Source: Medakamo hakoo
Lineage: Eukaryota > Chlorophyta > Trebouxiophyceae > Coccomyxaceae
DNA: 64,000 nt
NCBI GenBank assembly: GCA_026636295.1
Contig: CP089454.1
Span: 1-64,000 of the forward strand
Reading direction: 5' to 3'
The translations under genes were made by a program, and so were the position numbers. Numbering within the stretch: position 1 is the first letter of the stretch; the number at the start of each line of letters is the position of its first letter. The notes under the pieces were generated by a model. The model was not told where the DNA came from. It saw only the letters and a program-made list of their open reading frames with translations, and ran no database searches. Below, piece after piece: positions 40,229-52,450 of this stretch.

Positions 40229-42598
40229 TTACGCGGCGGCCGCCCGGCGCGGCGGCCGGGGCCCGCCACCACCCTTTTTGCCGCCGCCGCCGCCACCGCC
40301 CCCTTTCTTCCCGCCCCCCTTGCCGCCCCGTGCCGCCGCCGCCGCGACCACTTTCTTGGGCGGAGGACGCACCGCGGACGTGCCAGGCCGCTCCAGGTCC
40401 GGCGCAAAGTCGGGGACCAGGGCTTCCCGGACCGTCAGCCCGACGCCGGGCGGCGCCCACACGCGCAGGGCCGCGCTCCCGCCCACGCCCACGCCCACCC
40501 AGCCCAGGCCGGCGATGGCGACGTCGACGGACGACGCCTTCCAGCCCGTGCCGTTGACGGTGACGTCGCGGGGGGACAGGGGCAAGGCGGGCGGGCGGGC
40601 CGGCGCGTCGGCGTCGCCGCCGCCCTCCTCCTCGGCAAACGGCGGCGTGAGCGTGCGGCCGACCGCGCGCGCGGCCACGGCGTCGGCCCTCTCCGTCTTG
40701 CCAAAGTGCGAGCTGACCGCCGGGCTGGCCCACAGTGTCAGGTACAGCGTCGCGCCAGGGCAGGCCAGCACATCGATGCGGGCCAGCCCGCCGATGAGGA
40801 CGGTCTGCCCGGGCGCGGCGCGGAAAGTGCGCGGGACGAGGCGGCCGGGCGACGCGAGCGCTGCCGCGTCGGCCGCGCCCGCGGCCGCTTCCAGGCGGGC
40901 GGCGAGGGAGTGGGAGTGCGGCACGCCCGGCGTGTCGAGGAGGCGACACCCGGCCGGCAACAGGCCCGGCACGCGCAGCACGCCGAGCGTCGTGCCCGCG
41001 CGCGGGGAGGCTGTCAGCGCGCGCGGCCCGCCCGCCCGCCCGACCGCCGCCCGCATCGCGTTCACCAGGCTGGACTTGCCCGCGTTCTGGGCGCCGATGA
41101 CCCAGACGTCACCGCGCCGGCCGACGGCGGTGTGCAGGGTGGCGAGGAGGGCGCGGACGCCCGCGCCCTTGTGTGCCGAGACGAGGGCGACGCCCGCGGG
41201 TTTGGGCAGGCCAGCGGCCGCGACCCGCCGCCGCACCCACTGTTCCAGCCGCCCGGGCGTCGCGGCTTTGGGCAGGACGTCGGCTTTGTTGACGGCAATA
41301 ATGATGAGCGGTGGGCGGGGCGCGCCCGGTGGGAGGGAGTCTGGCGAGGCGCTGCCGCTGTCGTCCGCCTTCAGCCAGGCGCCGCCCGCGCCAGCCGTGC
41401 GGTCGGCCGCTTCCATCAACTCTCGCAGGGCTTCCCGTGGCAGCGACCCGTCGAAATCGCCGGCGTCCACCACAACGAGCAAGACTTGGCGCCTGAACCG
41501 CGCCCGGCCCAGAGCCGAGCCGACGCGGCGTGCGAGGTCAAAACCAGGCAACGCCGCTTCAGCCGTCTCGGATTTGACGCGGCCATAGTGCGTGAGACTG
41601 AAACACCGCGCGCACACGGGCGCGGGGGCTGTGTCTTCTGGATGCAAAGGTTCCAGGTCTAACGGGATGAGCGGCGGCCGGGACCGGGTTTTGGCAGGCG
41701 ACGGCGCCGGGCCGACCTGCAAGCCCCACGCCGCCGCGGCAGACGCGAGGTCGGCGTCCATGTCGAACGACCCCGTCCGCACATCGTCGTCAAGGCCGGC
41801 ATCGCCTTCTTCGTCCTCCTCGAATTCGTAGCCTAAAGCCTCAGCAGACAGCTCCAGCTCGTCCCCATCCTCGTCGTCGGGGCCCAAGGCATCCAGCGCC
41901 ACCAAGAAAGCGGCTTCCTCCGCGGCTTCCTCGGGCGTCAGGCCATCGCCCAGCCTGCCAAACGCCGGGTCGCGCGTGGTGGCGGGGGCGGAGGCTGTGG
42001 GCCGCGGCGCGGGCGCGGCGTCAAAGTCTTCATCATCCACAACGTCCACGTCAAAGGCAATGTCGTCGGACGCGGCCAGCATGCGGGCGGAGGGCGGCGT
42101 GTGCGGACGCGCCGCCGTGCTCGCACCCCCGTCCCAGGCGCCGCCGCCACCTCCGCCACCATCCTCACCACTACCCTCGGCCAGTTTTTTAGGCACGCGG
42201 TAAAACCCGGGCGCTTCCGGGTCCCGGTCTTGAAGGACGATGCCACACCCGCCGCAGTATTGTTTCAGGGTGGCGGGGCGTGGAGGCGGAGGTGGTGGAA
42301 GAGGCGGCGGCGGTGGTGCTCTCTCGCGTGCCGCTGGCAAGGCCGCCCTCCCGCCGCGCGTGCGGGCGGCCGTCGACACGTCGCGCGCGGACGCGGATGA
42401 AGCTGAACGCACACCAGCAGCAGGCCTGGACACAGCGGCATGCTTCCAGCACGGGAGCGGGTTGGCGGAGGGCGTGCTCAGGGCCCGGGCGGGCGGCACA
42501 GCCGCCGCCGGCGGCGGGCGCATTGACAGCGGCGCAGCGGGGATGTCGGACGAAAACAACAGCGACGCGCGGCGGTAAACCCGTGTCAAGCGGCGCAT
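40229..42598 (-). CDS. Circularly permuted GTPase, BPG2/YqeH type
   Basis: Intronless, 789 aa. The N-terminus MRRLTRVYRRASLLFSS looks like an organelle-targeting peptide; another ATG lies at 42522. A zinc finger is split as CGGCG (about 114) and CARCFSL (about 329) around an acidic, low-complexity insert. GTPase motifs occur in permuted order G4-G5-G1-G3: VNKAD (about 436), SAHKGAG (about 471), GAQNAGKSSLVNAM (about 508), LLDTPGVPHS (about 552). This order defines the YqeH/BPG2 group, which acts in small-subunit ribosome assembly; BPG2 is its plastid member in plants. The C-terminus is a Lys/Gly-rich tail with KKGGGG repeats. The zinc-finger insert is longer than usual. Confidence 0.88.
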   Translation of the reverse strand: MRRLTRVYRRASLLFSSDIPAAPLSMRPPPAAAVPPARALSTPSANPLPCWKHAAVSRPAAGVRSASSASARDVSTAARTRGGRAALPAARERAPPPPPLPPPPPPRPATLKQYCGGCGIVLQDRDPEAPGFYRVPKKLAEGSGEDGGGGGGGAWDGGASTAARPHTPPSARMLAASDDIAFDVDVVDDEDFDAAPAPRPTASAPATTRDPAFGRLGDGLTPEEAAEEAAFLVALDALGPDDEDGDELELSAEALGYEFEEDEEGDAGLDDDVRTGSFDMDADLASAAAAWGLQVGPAPSPAKTRSRPPLIPLDLEPLHPEDTAPAPVCARCFSLTHYGRVKSETAEAALPGFDLARRVGSALGRARFRRQVLLVVVDAGDFDGSLPREALRELMEAADRTAGAGGAWLKADDSGSASPDSLPPGAPRPPLIIIAVNKADVLPKAATPGRLEQWVRRRVAAAGLPKPAGVALVSAHKGAGVRALLATLHTAVGRRGDVWVIGAQNAGKSSLVNAMRAAVGRAGGPRALTASPRAGTTLGVLRVPGLLPAGCRLLDTPGVPHSHSLAARLEAAAGAADAAALASPGRLVPRTFRAAPGQTVLIGGLARIDVLACPGATLYLTLWASPAVSSHFGKTERADAVAARAVGRTLTPPFAEEEGGGDADAPARPPALPLSPRDVTVNGTGWKASSVDVAIAGLGWVGVGVGGSAALRVWAPPGVGLTVREALVPDFAPDLERPGTSAVRPPPKKVVAAAAARGGKGGGKKGGGGGGGGKKGGGGPRPPRRAAAA

Positions 42599-42763
42599 GC
42601 ACCTGTGACTGACAGGTGAGCACGCGCACGCGTGCGTACTAGCGTGGGTGGCGGGCCCTCTAGTAAACGAGATTCTGGACAGCTCGCTCGGCCCACAGCC
42701 CGGCTCCATCTTCTTCTCCTTTGCATCTCAACCCCCCCCATCTCTCTCTCGCAATGCAGGTTG

Positions 42764-44886
42764 TCACCGACCCAAAATCGACGTCACGACGCCTTTCGTC
42801 GTCTCCACCTGCTGCTTCAGGTCGGGCGGCAGGTCGTTGGACGCTTCCGGGCCCGACATCAGCACGGCCTGCTTGGCCGCCTGGCCCATCGTTTTCACCC
42901 GTTCCACCATGTGCTGGGCGACGGCCGCTTTCACGTCCTCCGGCAGGGCCTTGTGGCCGTGCCCGACAAAGTAGTCGTCGGCCACGGCGCCCAGGACGTC
43001 GAGCGTTTTGGGCTTGAGCGGGTACGTGCAGTTGGGGTTGAGCTCGATCGCCTCCTGTTTGGGGTGGGGTGTGTATGTGTGGGATGGGGATGGGTGTGGG
43101 AGCGGGGGTGAGGGGTGCGCGCGCGGACGGCGGCAGGCGAGCGCCGGGCCGTGTGGAGGGAAGCGCCGCCGCCGCCCACCTCGCACCTGCAACGCGGGCG
43201 CGTACGAGTCGGGCGCATAAATCGTGTCCGGCCCCTCCTCACACCCGGCCCAGAACCAGAGCAGGTCGGAAAACACGACACGCGTGACCTGGCCGGTGCT
43301 CGACGGCCCCGTGGCCACGCCGTCCACCTGCTGCACGCAGTACCGGTGCGGCTTGTAGCCGCGGTAGTAGTATTCTTTGGGCCCGCCCACGATGGGGAAG
43401 CACCGGTCCTTGCCCTCGGCCGCCGCGTACTGCAGCCAGTGGCGGGAGGCCATGAGCTCCACGAAATTGATCTTGCCGTCGTACGCGCCGAAGATGAAGG
43501 TCTGGCCGAAGCCCTTGAAGGGCGGCGTCAGCTCGGGCGACAGGGCGTTGATGAGGTGCGTGCCCATGCCCGACACGGCCAGCGCCGTGTTCATGAACGC
43601 CCCCGTCGGGAAGCAGCCGATGGGCAGCGGCTTGCACGACCGGTACCACGCGTCATACGACAGGAAACCGTACCGCGTGCACGGCCCGTTCTCGATCATT
43701 TCCACCTCCTGCGCCGAGGTGTAGTACAGGTGGTAGTCAAAGTGCGGGTCGGAGTAGATGCCTGGTGAGGGAAGGGGGGTGGTCGGTGGTGGGGGATGGG
43801 GGGTGGTGTTGCGGGGCGGTGTCAAGGTGGACAACCCCCTCCCTCCCTCCCTCTCTCGCATCCGTCTTACCCGCCGGCGCGTGGCCAATCGGCTCCCAGT
43901 CCAGCTGCGCCGTCTTAAAAGGCTGGAAGTCGGACCCAGCGCCCGGCATGTCAAAGTACTGGCGCAGGAACGGCTGCTGGCACAGCGTGCCGTTGACCTT
44001 GCCGCCAAACCAGGCGCAGTACGGCGCGCGCGCGGCCGTGACGGCTTCCTTGGTCGGCACGTTGCCCGGCTGGAACAGGGAGGACGCGTGCTCGAAGCCC
44101 GTGTCCACGGACAGGCAGTTGTCCGCGTTCAGCACTTTGACGGTCAGGAAAGTGCGGACGTAGACGGGCGTGGCGGAGACCTGAGGGAGGGGTGGGCGGG
44201 TGGGAGAGGGCGGGCAGTGAGGGGCCGCTGCGTCGTCGCGCACTTTTTTTGGGGGGGGGGTGCAGGCACAGCAGGCATCTCCGCGGGTCTGCACGCCTCG
44301 CCCACCCCCTGGCCACGCCCTTGCAAATGGTCCACACTTTCACCCTGTGCAGGTGGCGTGGCGTGGCGACGCCGTCGCTGTACGCCGTCCGTCGTCGCGA
44401 CACCAAAATAGAAACGCGGGCCTCTCCCCCGCATGCCGCCATAGAGCGAGCGCTTTTTGTGTCTTTTTGCGTCCATCCCACGGGCGCCTGCACGCTCTCC
44501 CCTCCTGCACTCACCGACATGTTGGCCCACGGCGTCCAGGGACCCCACAACCGGATCTTGCCATTGTCCAGCGGCTCCTTTTCCGCGACGGAGCTGGAGT
44601 TGAGCAGGGCCGCACAGCCGGCCGTCGGCGGGTCGTAGTGCTTGACGTCCGCGGCCAGCTCGGCCTCGGATTTACCGGACGCGGCAATGTACTCGTCCGC
44701 GGTCTGGTATGTGTGCTTGCCGGACGGGCGGACGGGCAGCTCGCCAAAGACGACGACGGGCGAGTTGGAAGACGTCGCCGACGACGCGGCCGCGGGCTTT
44801 TTCGCAGCAGCGTCGGCGGCGTGGGCGACCGGCACCGCCACGGCAGCCAGGACGGCCAGCAGCACCAGGCCGGCGTGGCGTGGCAT
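42764..44886 (-). CDS. Secreted Cys-rich protein, possible TTHB210-like (DUF5602) domain
   Basis: Four exons, 44886-44515, 44180-43871, 43761-43187 and 43054-42764, 515 aa. A clear signal peptide (MPRHAGLVLLAVLAAVAVPV, cleaved near AHA-AD) with no later membrane segment points to the secretory pathway. It has about 11 cysteines and several N-glycosylation sequons (NSS, NMS, NGT). The core YSDPHFDYHLYYTS, VSGMGTHLINALSPE and FIFGAYDGKINFVELM resembles, from memory, bacterial TTHB210-like/DUF5602 proteins, which share an HFDxHxY motif and a G-YDGK-F-E block. No enzymatic role is known to me. Three introns mark it as a settled nuclear gene. Tandem with the BPG2 gene, 165 bases upstream of it. 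Confidence 0.72.
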
Positions 44887-45494
44887 TTTGGGACGGCGAG
44901 GCGCCTGCGCGTGAGTGCGTGTGTTGTTGGGCGGGGCTTTCCTTGGTGAGCGTGAAACAGGGGGGCGCGTCGCAGCCGCGGCGAAGGCGCGCCAGAGCGC
45001 GCGCAGAGCGACGCGTGAGAGGGCTAGGGTTGGCCCAGCTCCATGACCGACAAGGCAGCATGCATGCCAAATCCTCAATGAGAAGGAGAGGGCATTGCGA
45101 GCCGCGCCGCGCACGGTCGCGGTGGGGGCGCCGGCTTCCGCGCGGGCGCATGGGCCGGAGCGGCGCGAGCGCGGCCGCGCGTCTCTGGAGCGGGCGTCGT
45201 CCCTGCTTGAGGGCTCCGGCGCCTCCCAAGGCAGCCTGTGAGGCGCGGACAACACGCTCTTCCAGTCGGGAACGCTGCGACTCACCGAGTCTGAAAGGTG
45301 GAAAAGTGGGGCGCGCACGCAGGCGCGAAACAGTGGAGTGGCGAGTGGTGTCTGCCGCGAGGGGGTGCGCGCGCACCCTCGGGCTCAGAGCGAAAAAACT
45401 CGGGCCATCGCTTTCCTGTGCGACGTCCGCCCGCCCGCACGGTCCGTCTCTAGCACAAAACACTCACCCGTCTGTGAGACCGCAAGACACGCTC
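44887..45494. promoter_or_regulatory. Divergent intergenic region, secreted protein / lumenal cyclophilin
   Basis: About 600 bases between two start codons, the widest divergent gap. An open frame runs through it in the cyclophilin frame without family similarity. No RNA gene seen. Confidence 0.45.
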
Positions 45495-46364
45495 ATGCAG
45501 TGTCAGAGCGGGACTGCGCGGGCGTCCCGCGCCCGGGCTGTCGTGCGGCCGGCTGCACACGCCGGCGCTCGACCCGGTCCGCCTCCACCCCCTCCGCACC
45601 CCACCACCCGCCGGGCCGCCCTCTTGGCCGGCGCCGCGGCCGCCCTGCTCTCCGCGCCCACGCCAGCCCGGGCCGCGGAACCCGACCCGACATCACCAAC
45701 CGGCCGCGTCTTCTTGGACATCGGCCTCTGCCCGGGCGGGTTCCGCCCCGACCGCGCGCTGGGCGACGCGTCGGCGCTGTGCACCGACCCGGCCCCGCTG
45801 GGCCGCATCGAAATCGAGCTGTACGGCAACGCGGCGCCGGACACGGTGGCCCAGTTCACGGCCCTCGTGTCCGCGGGCGACCTGGACAACACGCTCATCC
45901 ACAAGGTGTTGCCCGGCCGCTTCATCGCCGGCGGGCGCCAGGGCCCGCGGCGGATGGGCGGGCTGACGCCGTCGTCCCCCCTCCCCGAAAACGCCGACCT
46001 GCTGCGGGCGGCCGCCTTCACCGCCCGCCACCTGCGCCCCGGGACCGTCAGCCTGGCCGTCGCCGCATCGGACGACGAGCCCGCCCTCAAAGCGCGGCCG
46101 GGCTACCGGCCCGCCGGCTTTTCCATCACCACGGGCCCGGGGCCCGTCCCGTCGCTGGACGGCGGCAACATCGTGTTTGGCCGCGTGGCCTCGGGCCTGG
46201 ACGTCGTCACCGCCGTGTCCAAGCTGCCGGCGCTGGGCCCGACGCCCGGCCCCTTCAACGCGTTGGCGGACCTGCTGGGCGACGAGCGCGGCGCGCGCGC
46301 GCGGGCGAGGTACGGGCAGCCGCTCAGGCTTGTGGTTATTACACGTGCCGGGGTGTTGAAGTGA
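45495..46364 (+). CDS. Thylakoid lumen cyclophilin-like protein (CYP26-2-like)
   Basis: Intronless, 289 aa. The N-terminus (MQCQSGTARASRARAVVRPA) is a plastid transit peptide, followed by a twin-arginine lumen signal TTRRAALLAGAAAALLSAPT ending ARAAE. The mature protein starts with RVFLDIGLCPGGFRPDR and PLGRIEIELYGNAAPDTVAQ, typical of a group of plant lumenal cyclophilin-like proteins. The usual catalytic arginine and FMxQGGD region is replaced by HKVLPGRFIAGGRQG, so proline isomerase activity is doubtful; the late SLDGGNIVFGRVASGLDVV keeps the cyclophilin fold. Convergent with the kinase gene, 130 bases between stops. Confidence 0.85.
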   Translation: MQCQSGTARASRARAVVRPAAHAGARPGPPPPPPHPTTRRAALLAGAAAALLSAPTPARAAEPDPTSPTGRVFLDIGLCPGGFRPDRALGDASALCTDPAPLGRIEIELYGNAAPDTVAQFTALVSAGDLDNTLIHKVLPGRFIAGGRQGPRRMGGLTPSSPLPENADLLRAAAFTARHLRPGTVSLAVAASDDEPALKARPGYRPAGFSITTGPGPVPSLDGGNIVFGRVASGLDVVTAVSKLPALGPTPGPFNALADLLGDERGARARARYGQPLRLVVITRAGVLK

Positions 46365-46494
46365 CAAGGGAAGGACGGGGAGGAGGGGGGGGGGTGCCGG
46401 TGTCGCGTGAAGTCAGAAACAAGAATGCGGGTCGTCCGCCGCTCTCTCTGGTCGTTCGGATCACACACACACGCCACAACCTGTCCCATTCCCA

Positions 46495-48669
<2,175 letters not shown>

Positions 48670-48909
48670 GGCGGCGTGGGCGGCGTGGGAGGCGGCGTGG
48701 CCGGACCGTCCCGAGAAAGTGGTCGGCTGGCTGGGGTGCGCGGGGTCAAAACGCGCGAGTGGGGACGGGGCGGGCGAGAGCGACGCGGCACCCCTCCACT
48801 CACGCTTTCGCCTCCGTCCACGACGAAAAGTGCAGCGCGCCCATTCCGGTCACGCCAGACCCCCTGTCCCCTTCTGAGGCCTAGACCAGACAGACCCGCA
48901 GACCAGCAC

Positions 48910-49489
48910 ATGGACGCCATCAAATCATTCTTCAGCAAAGGGGCCGGCAAGGCGGAAAAAAGCCACAAAGGTGTGCGGGGGGCCCATCGCAAACCACAAC
49001 CCTCATCGCCCGCCCGCCCCCCCCTCCCTGACACAGCTGTGTCAGTCCACTTGCCGTGTTCGCACCGTCACCATGGCGGTCCGACCATCGCCCAGCTGCA
49101 CGCCCGGCTCGCCTGCAACCACCTCTGTCCAGTCCGACTGGACTGGAGGGCGGCGGACTACACCCGCCACCTCACCCCCGCCTTTCACCTGAAAAATAAC
49201 CACAGACAAGCTCGCCCCGACCAAAGCCGCCGAACGGGAACGCAAAGAAGCGCACAAGGCCGAACTGGCCGCGGCCAAAGCCGCCAAAGCCGAAGCCGCA
49301 AAGGAGCGGTCGGCGCTGTACCGCGAGGAACGCCAGGCCAACCACGACACGGGCCACCGGGCCGCGGCCGACGCCCGCCGCGCCGAGAAGAAAGAAAAAC
49401 ACGCGGCTGGGGCCAAGGTGTGTGAGCATGGCGTCAGCCGGTGCCGCATCTGCTTCCCGCACGAAAACCACGGGAAAGGAAAGCGGTGA
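48910..49489 (+). CDS. Small coiled-coil protein with Cys/His motif, unknown function
   Basis: Exons 48910-48970 and 49206-49489, 114 aa; exon 2 has no internal ATG, so this gene is easily missed. N-terminus MDAIKSFFSKGAGKAEKSHK, then a long charged, Ala-rich helix (ERERKEAHKAELAAAKAAK... to RRAEKKEKHAAG). The C-terminus is CEHGVSRCRICFPHENHGKG: a CxHx4CxxC pattern that could bind zinc. The joint GAC codon restores frame exactly across a GT-AG intron. No family recognised; CxHG...RCxxC motifs occur in varied zinc-finger proteins. Its intron holds a perfect 18-bp palindrome. Divergent from the kinase gene and in tandem with RAD17. Confidence 0.72.
49028..49045. repeat. Perfect 18-bp palindrome within an intron
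   Basis: CTGACACAGCTGTGTCAG is its own reverse complement. About 80 bases further on, GTCCAGTC (49127-49134) and GACTGGAC (49136-49143) form a second inverted repeat around one base. Both lie in the single intron of the small Cys/His gene. Confidence 0.85.
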
Positions 49490-49963
49490 ATAAGGGGTGG
49501 AGGGTGGGTGAATGGGTGAGAGGACACGCGCGCCTCTCCCCCAACCGGGCGGTTTTCTTTTTTCTCCTTTCATGGGGGGTGGATGGAGACAGGAAGAAAC
49601 GCGCCGCGCTATCTTCCGCTCCCGGGCGGTTTTGTTTTTCCTTTTTTTCTACCCAGAAGTGATGACGTCGTGTGTGACGAGGCTTGCTTGCTTGCGCGCG
49701 CGCGCGCGTGTGTGTTTGTGTGTAAGCCTGGTCACGCGCCCGTGTGTGCGTGAAGAAATGAGACGGCGGGTTTGGAGGTCGGAGCGGGGTGGTCGCTCGG
49801 TGCTCACACCTAAACAAAGGACTCGCACCTCCCGCCACGCGCGCGCCTCCCCGTCCCTTCATTCCCCACAAGCCCATGACCACACCCTGCCCGCATCCGT
49901 AGGGTCGGAAACCAGCGCCCTCTCTGGGCGGCGGCCCCAGCGTTTGTTCGTCCTCCCAATCCA
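49490..49963. other. Intergenic: 3' UTR of small Cys/His gene and RAD17 promoter
   Basis: 474 bases between two plus-strand genes. Contains T-runs, a CG/TG-rich patch near 49696-49722 and TGTAA at 49721-49725, a likely poly(A) signal for the upstream gene. No coding signal. Confidence 0.5.
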
Positions 49964-52235
49964 ATGCCGTCGCGAAAACTGCCCGACGGCTCCGTCCTGG
50001 TTCTGGACTCGTCCGACGAGGACGAGCGCGCGGGTGGGCCGGCGCGTCAGCCTGCAGGTCCTGCCAGTGGGCGGCGCCGGGCCCGAGGCACGGAACCAGC
50101 GCGCAAGGTGCGGGCGGACATGGAAGGCATGCGCCCGGCGCGCGCGTCCCACTGCAACCCGGCGCGCGAGCGCGCTCACTCCACACACCACGCCCCGGCG
50201 CCCCACACACCCATAGCCCCCACCCCACCCCGCCCGCCCGCCCCTGGCCCTGCTCCTGGCCCAGTCCGGCGAAGGAGCGGGGACGGCGGCACCGGCTCGC
50301 GCACCTCCACCACCCCCACCTCCACCCACCGCCGCCGCGCAACCTTGCCACGACTGGACGGCCGCCGCCGCCCCCTCCACGCTGGCCGACCTGGTCGTCG
50401 CCAAGCCGCGCGTCGCGTCCCTGACCGACTGGCTGGCTCGGCAAGCCGCCGCGGACGGCGGGCCGGCCTCGCCCGGGCGCCTGTTGCTGGTGTCGGGCCC
50501 GCCCGGGTGTGGCAAAGCGACGGCCGTGCGCCTGGCTGCGGCGGCTGCGGGCTGGGCCGTCGACGAGTGGGCCGCGCCCGCGCCCACGCTGTGGGTCGAA
50601 CACACGTACGCGCGTGGCGAAGGAGGCGGCGGCGGCTGGCCCGAAGCGGCCGCGCCGTACGCGTCCAAGCTCGCGGCCTTTGAGCGGTGGGTCGCCGACG
50701 CGCGGGTGGGCGGCGGCGGCCTGCCGCTCGTGTCGTCGTCCTCGTCGTCCGCTGCCGCGCCTCCGCCGCCGCCGCACCCCCGCCGCCGGCGCTTGCTCCT
50801 CATCCGGGACTTGCCGCACGCGGCGGGCCCGCCGCAGCGCGCCGCCCTGGCCGCCTGCCTGGCCGCGCTCGCGGCGCCGTCCGCGTCCGCCCCACCCGCC
50901 GTCCTCATTACCACCACCTCAAAAGGCGCGGAACGGGCGGGGGGCGGGCGCGGCGGCGGCGGCGGTGGGTCTGACGCGGCGGCGGGCTTGCACGGCGGCC
51001 TGCACCGGGACCTGACGGATGCGGCGGAGGCGGCCGGCGCGGAAAGTCTGACTTTCAACCCAGTCACCACGGCCGGTGTGGTGAGAGCGCTCAAAGCGGC
51101 AGCAGCCGCTGTGGGCGTGGGGCTGGATGCGGCGACCGCCACCGCGGTGGCAGCCGCGGTGGGCGGGGATTTGCGCACGGCCCTGCTGGCGGCGGGGCTG
51201 GCCGCGCGCGGCGGTGGCCGCGGCGGCGCCCAGCCCTCACCACCTCCGCCTCCGGCCAAGCGCGCCCGCGGCGGTGCTGGCCGCCGGGCCCGTGCTGGCG
51301 CCGTTGCGCCGACCGCACCCGGCCCACCCACCGGCCTGGTCACGGCCATTGCCGGGCGCGACACCGGGCTGGACGGCCTGCACGCCCTGGGCAAAGTCCT
51401 GCACTCCAAGCGCGGCGAGGAGCGGCGCGGCGACGGCGGCGGGTGTGGTGGCGGCGCGTCCGCGTCCGCCGCTCCGTTCCACGCCCGCCCGCGCCCGGCG
51501 CCCACGTCTGTCGCCCTAGACGCCGTCGAATCGCTAGCCGAACGGGCTGGCTTGGATGCGGCGGGCGTGGGCGCCTGGCTCTTTGAAAACGTGCCGCCGT
51601 TTTTTGGCGTGAGCGGGAGTGGCGGCTGCGGCTCAGCGCCGCCGCCGCCCCCACCCCCACACACCGCCCTCGCCCTCGCCCAAGAGGCGGCAGCCATCGC
51701 CGACTACCTGTCCTGGGCCGACGTCTCCTTGCACGCCGGGCGAGCCGCCAGCGGCGGCGCCCCGCCGGACGCCCTGTCCGACGCGGCCTCGGCCGCCGTC
51801 TCCCTCCGCGGCGTGCTCTGGGCCCGCGGCGCGCGCCCGGCCCCACCGGGCTGGCTGTCCCTGCGCGCGCCACTGGCCTGGACCATCGCCCGCGCGTCGG
51901 CCGCCAACCGGGCCCGCCTGGCCGACGCGCTGGCGTCGTCTGCGGGCCTGGCCGGCGCGGCGGGCGGCGGGTGCGGTGGCGCGGCCGGCGCAGCAACGGA
52001 AACGCTGCCGGCGCTGCGGTCGTTGGCCCGGGCCCGGCCGGCGGCGTATGCCGCGTACTTACCGGCGGCCTGGTCGCGCGTCTGGGCTGGGAGCATCCAC
52101 GAGGAAGTGAACAGCGTGGCGGCGGCGGCGCAGGCCAAAGCTGCTGCTGCTGCTGCGGCTGGTGGTGGTGGTGGTGGCGGAGGGCGTGGTGGCGCCGTCG
52201 ACGAAGAGCCGGACGACCCCATCGAAGAGGACTGA
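49964..52235 (+). CDS. RAD17: RAD17-like checkpoint clamp loader
   Basis: Exons 49964-50107 and 50265-52235, 704 aa. An acidic N-terminus (LDSSDEDE) and a Pro-rich stretch precede the AAA+ part: STLADLVVAKPRVASLTDWL, Walker A SGPPGCGKAT (K132) and a Walker-B-like LLLIRDLP. The later IAGRDTGLDGLHALGKVLHS is close to the RAD17/Rad24 signature, as is WLFENVPPFF. The family loads the 9-1-1 clamp at damaged DNA. The residue after the Walker A lysine is Ala (GCG codon at 50517) in place of Ser/Thr, with Thr one place later. Several Gly/Ala/Pro-rich insertions. Convergent with the PsbP-domain gene. Confidence 0.85.
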
Positions 52236-52450
52236 CTGCTTGTTTAGAGAGCCAGATTCCACTGCATGCTTGGGCGCACGCGCGCGCGTGTGTGTGGAGT
52301 GTGAGTCCGCGCGCGCGCGCCTTTCTGTTCTGTTAGCGTTTTCCCTGTTTCCCTCCCAGCACCCAACCCACGCAGTCGCTGTTTCGTTTTTGCATTCTCT
52401 CCACCGCCCGCCACGCCCCCCCCTGCGCCCCGCCCGCCCACCCCGTGTCA

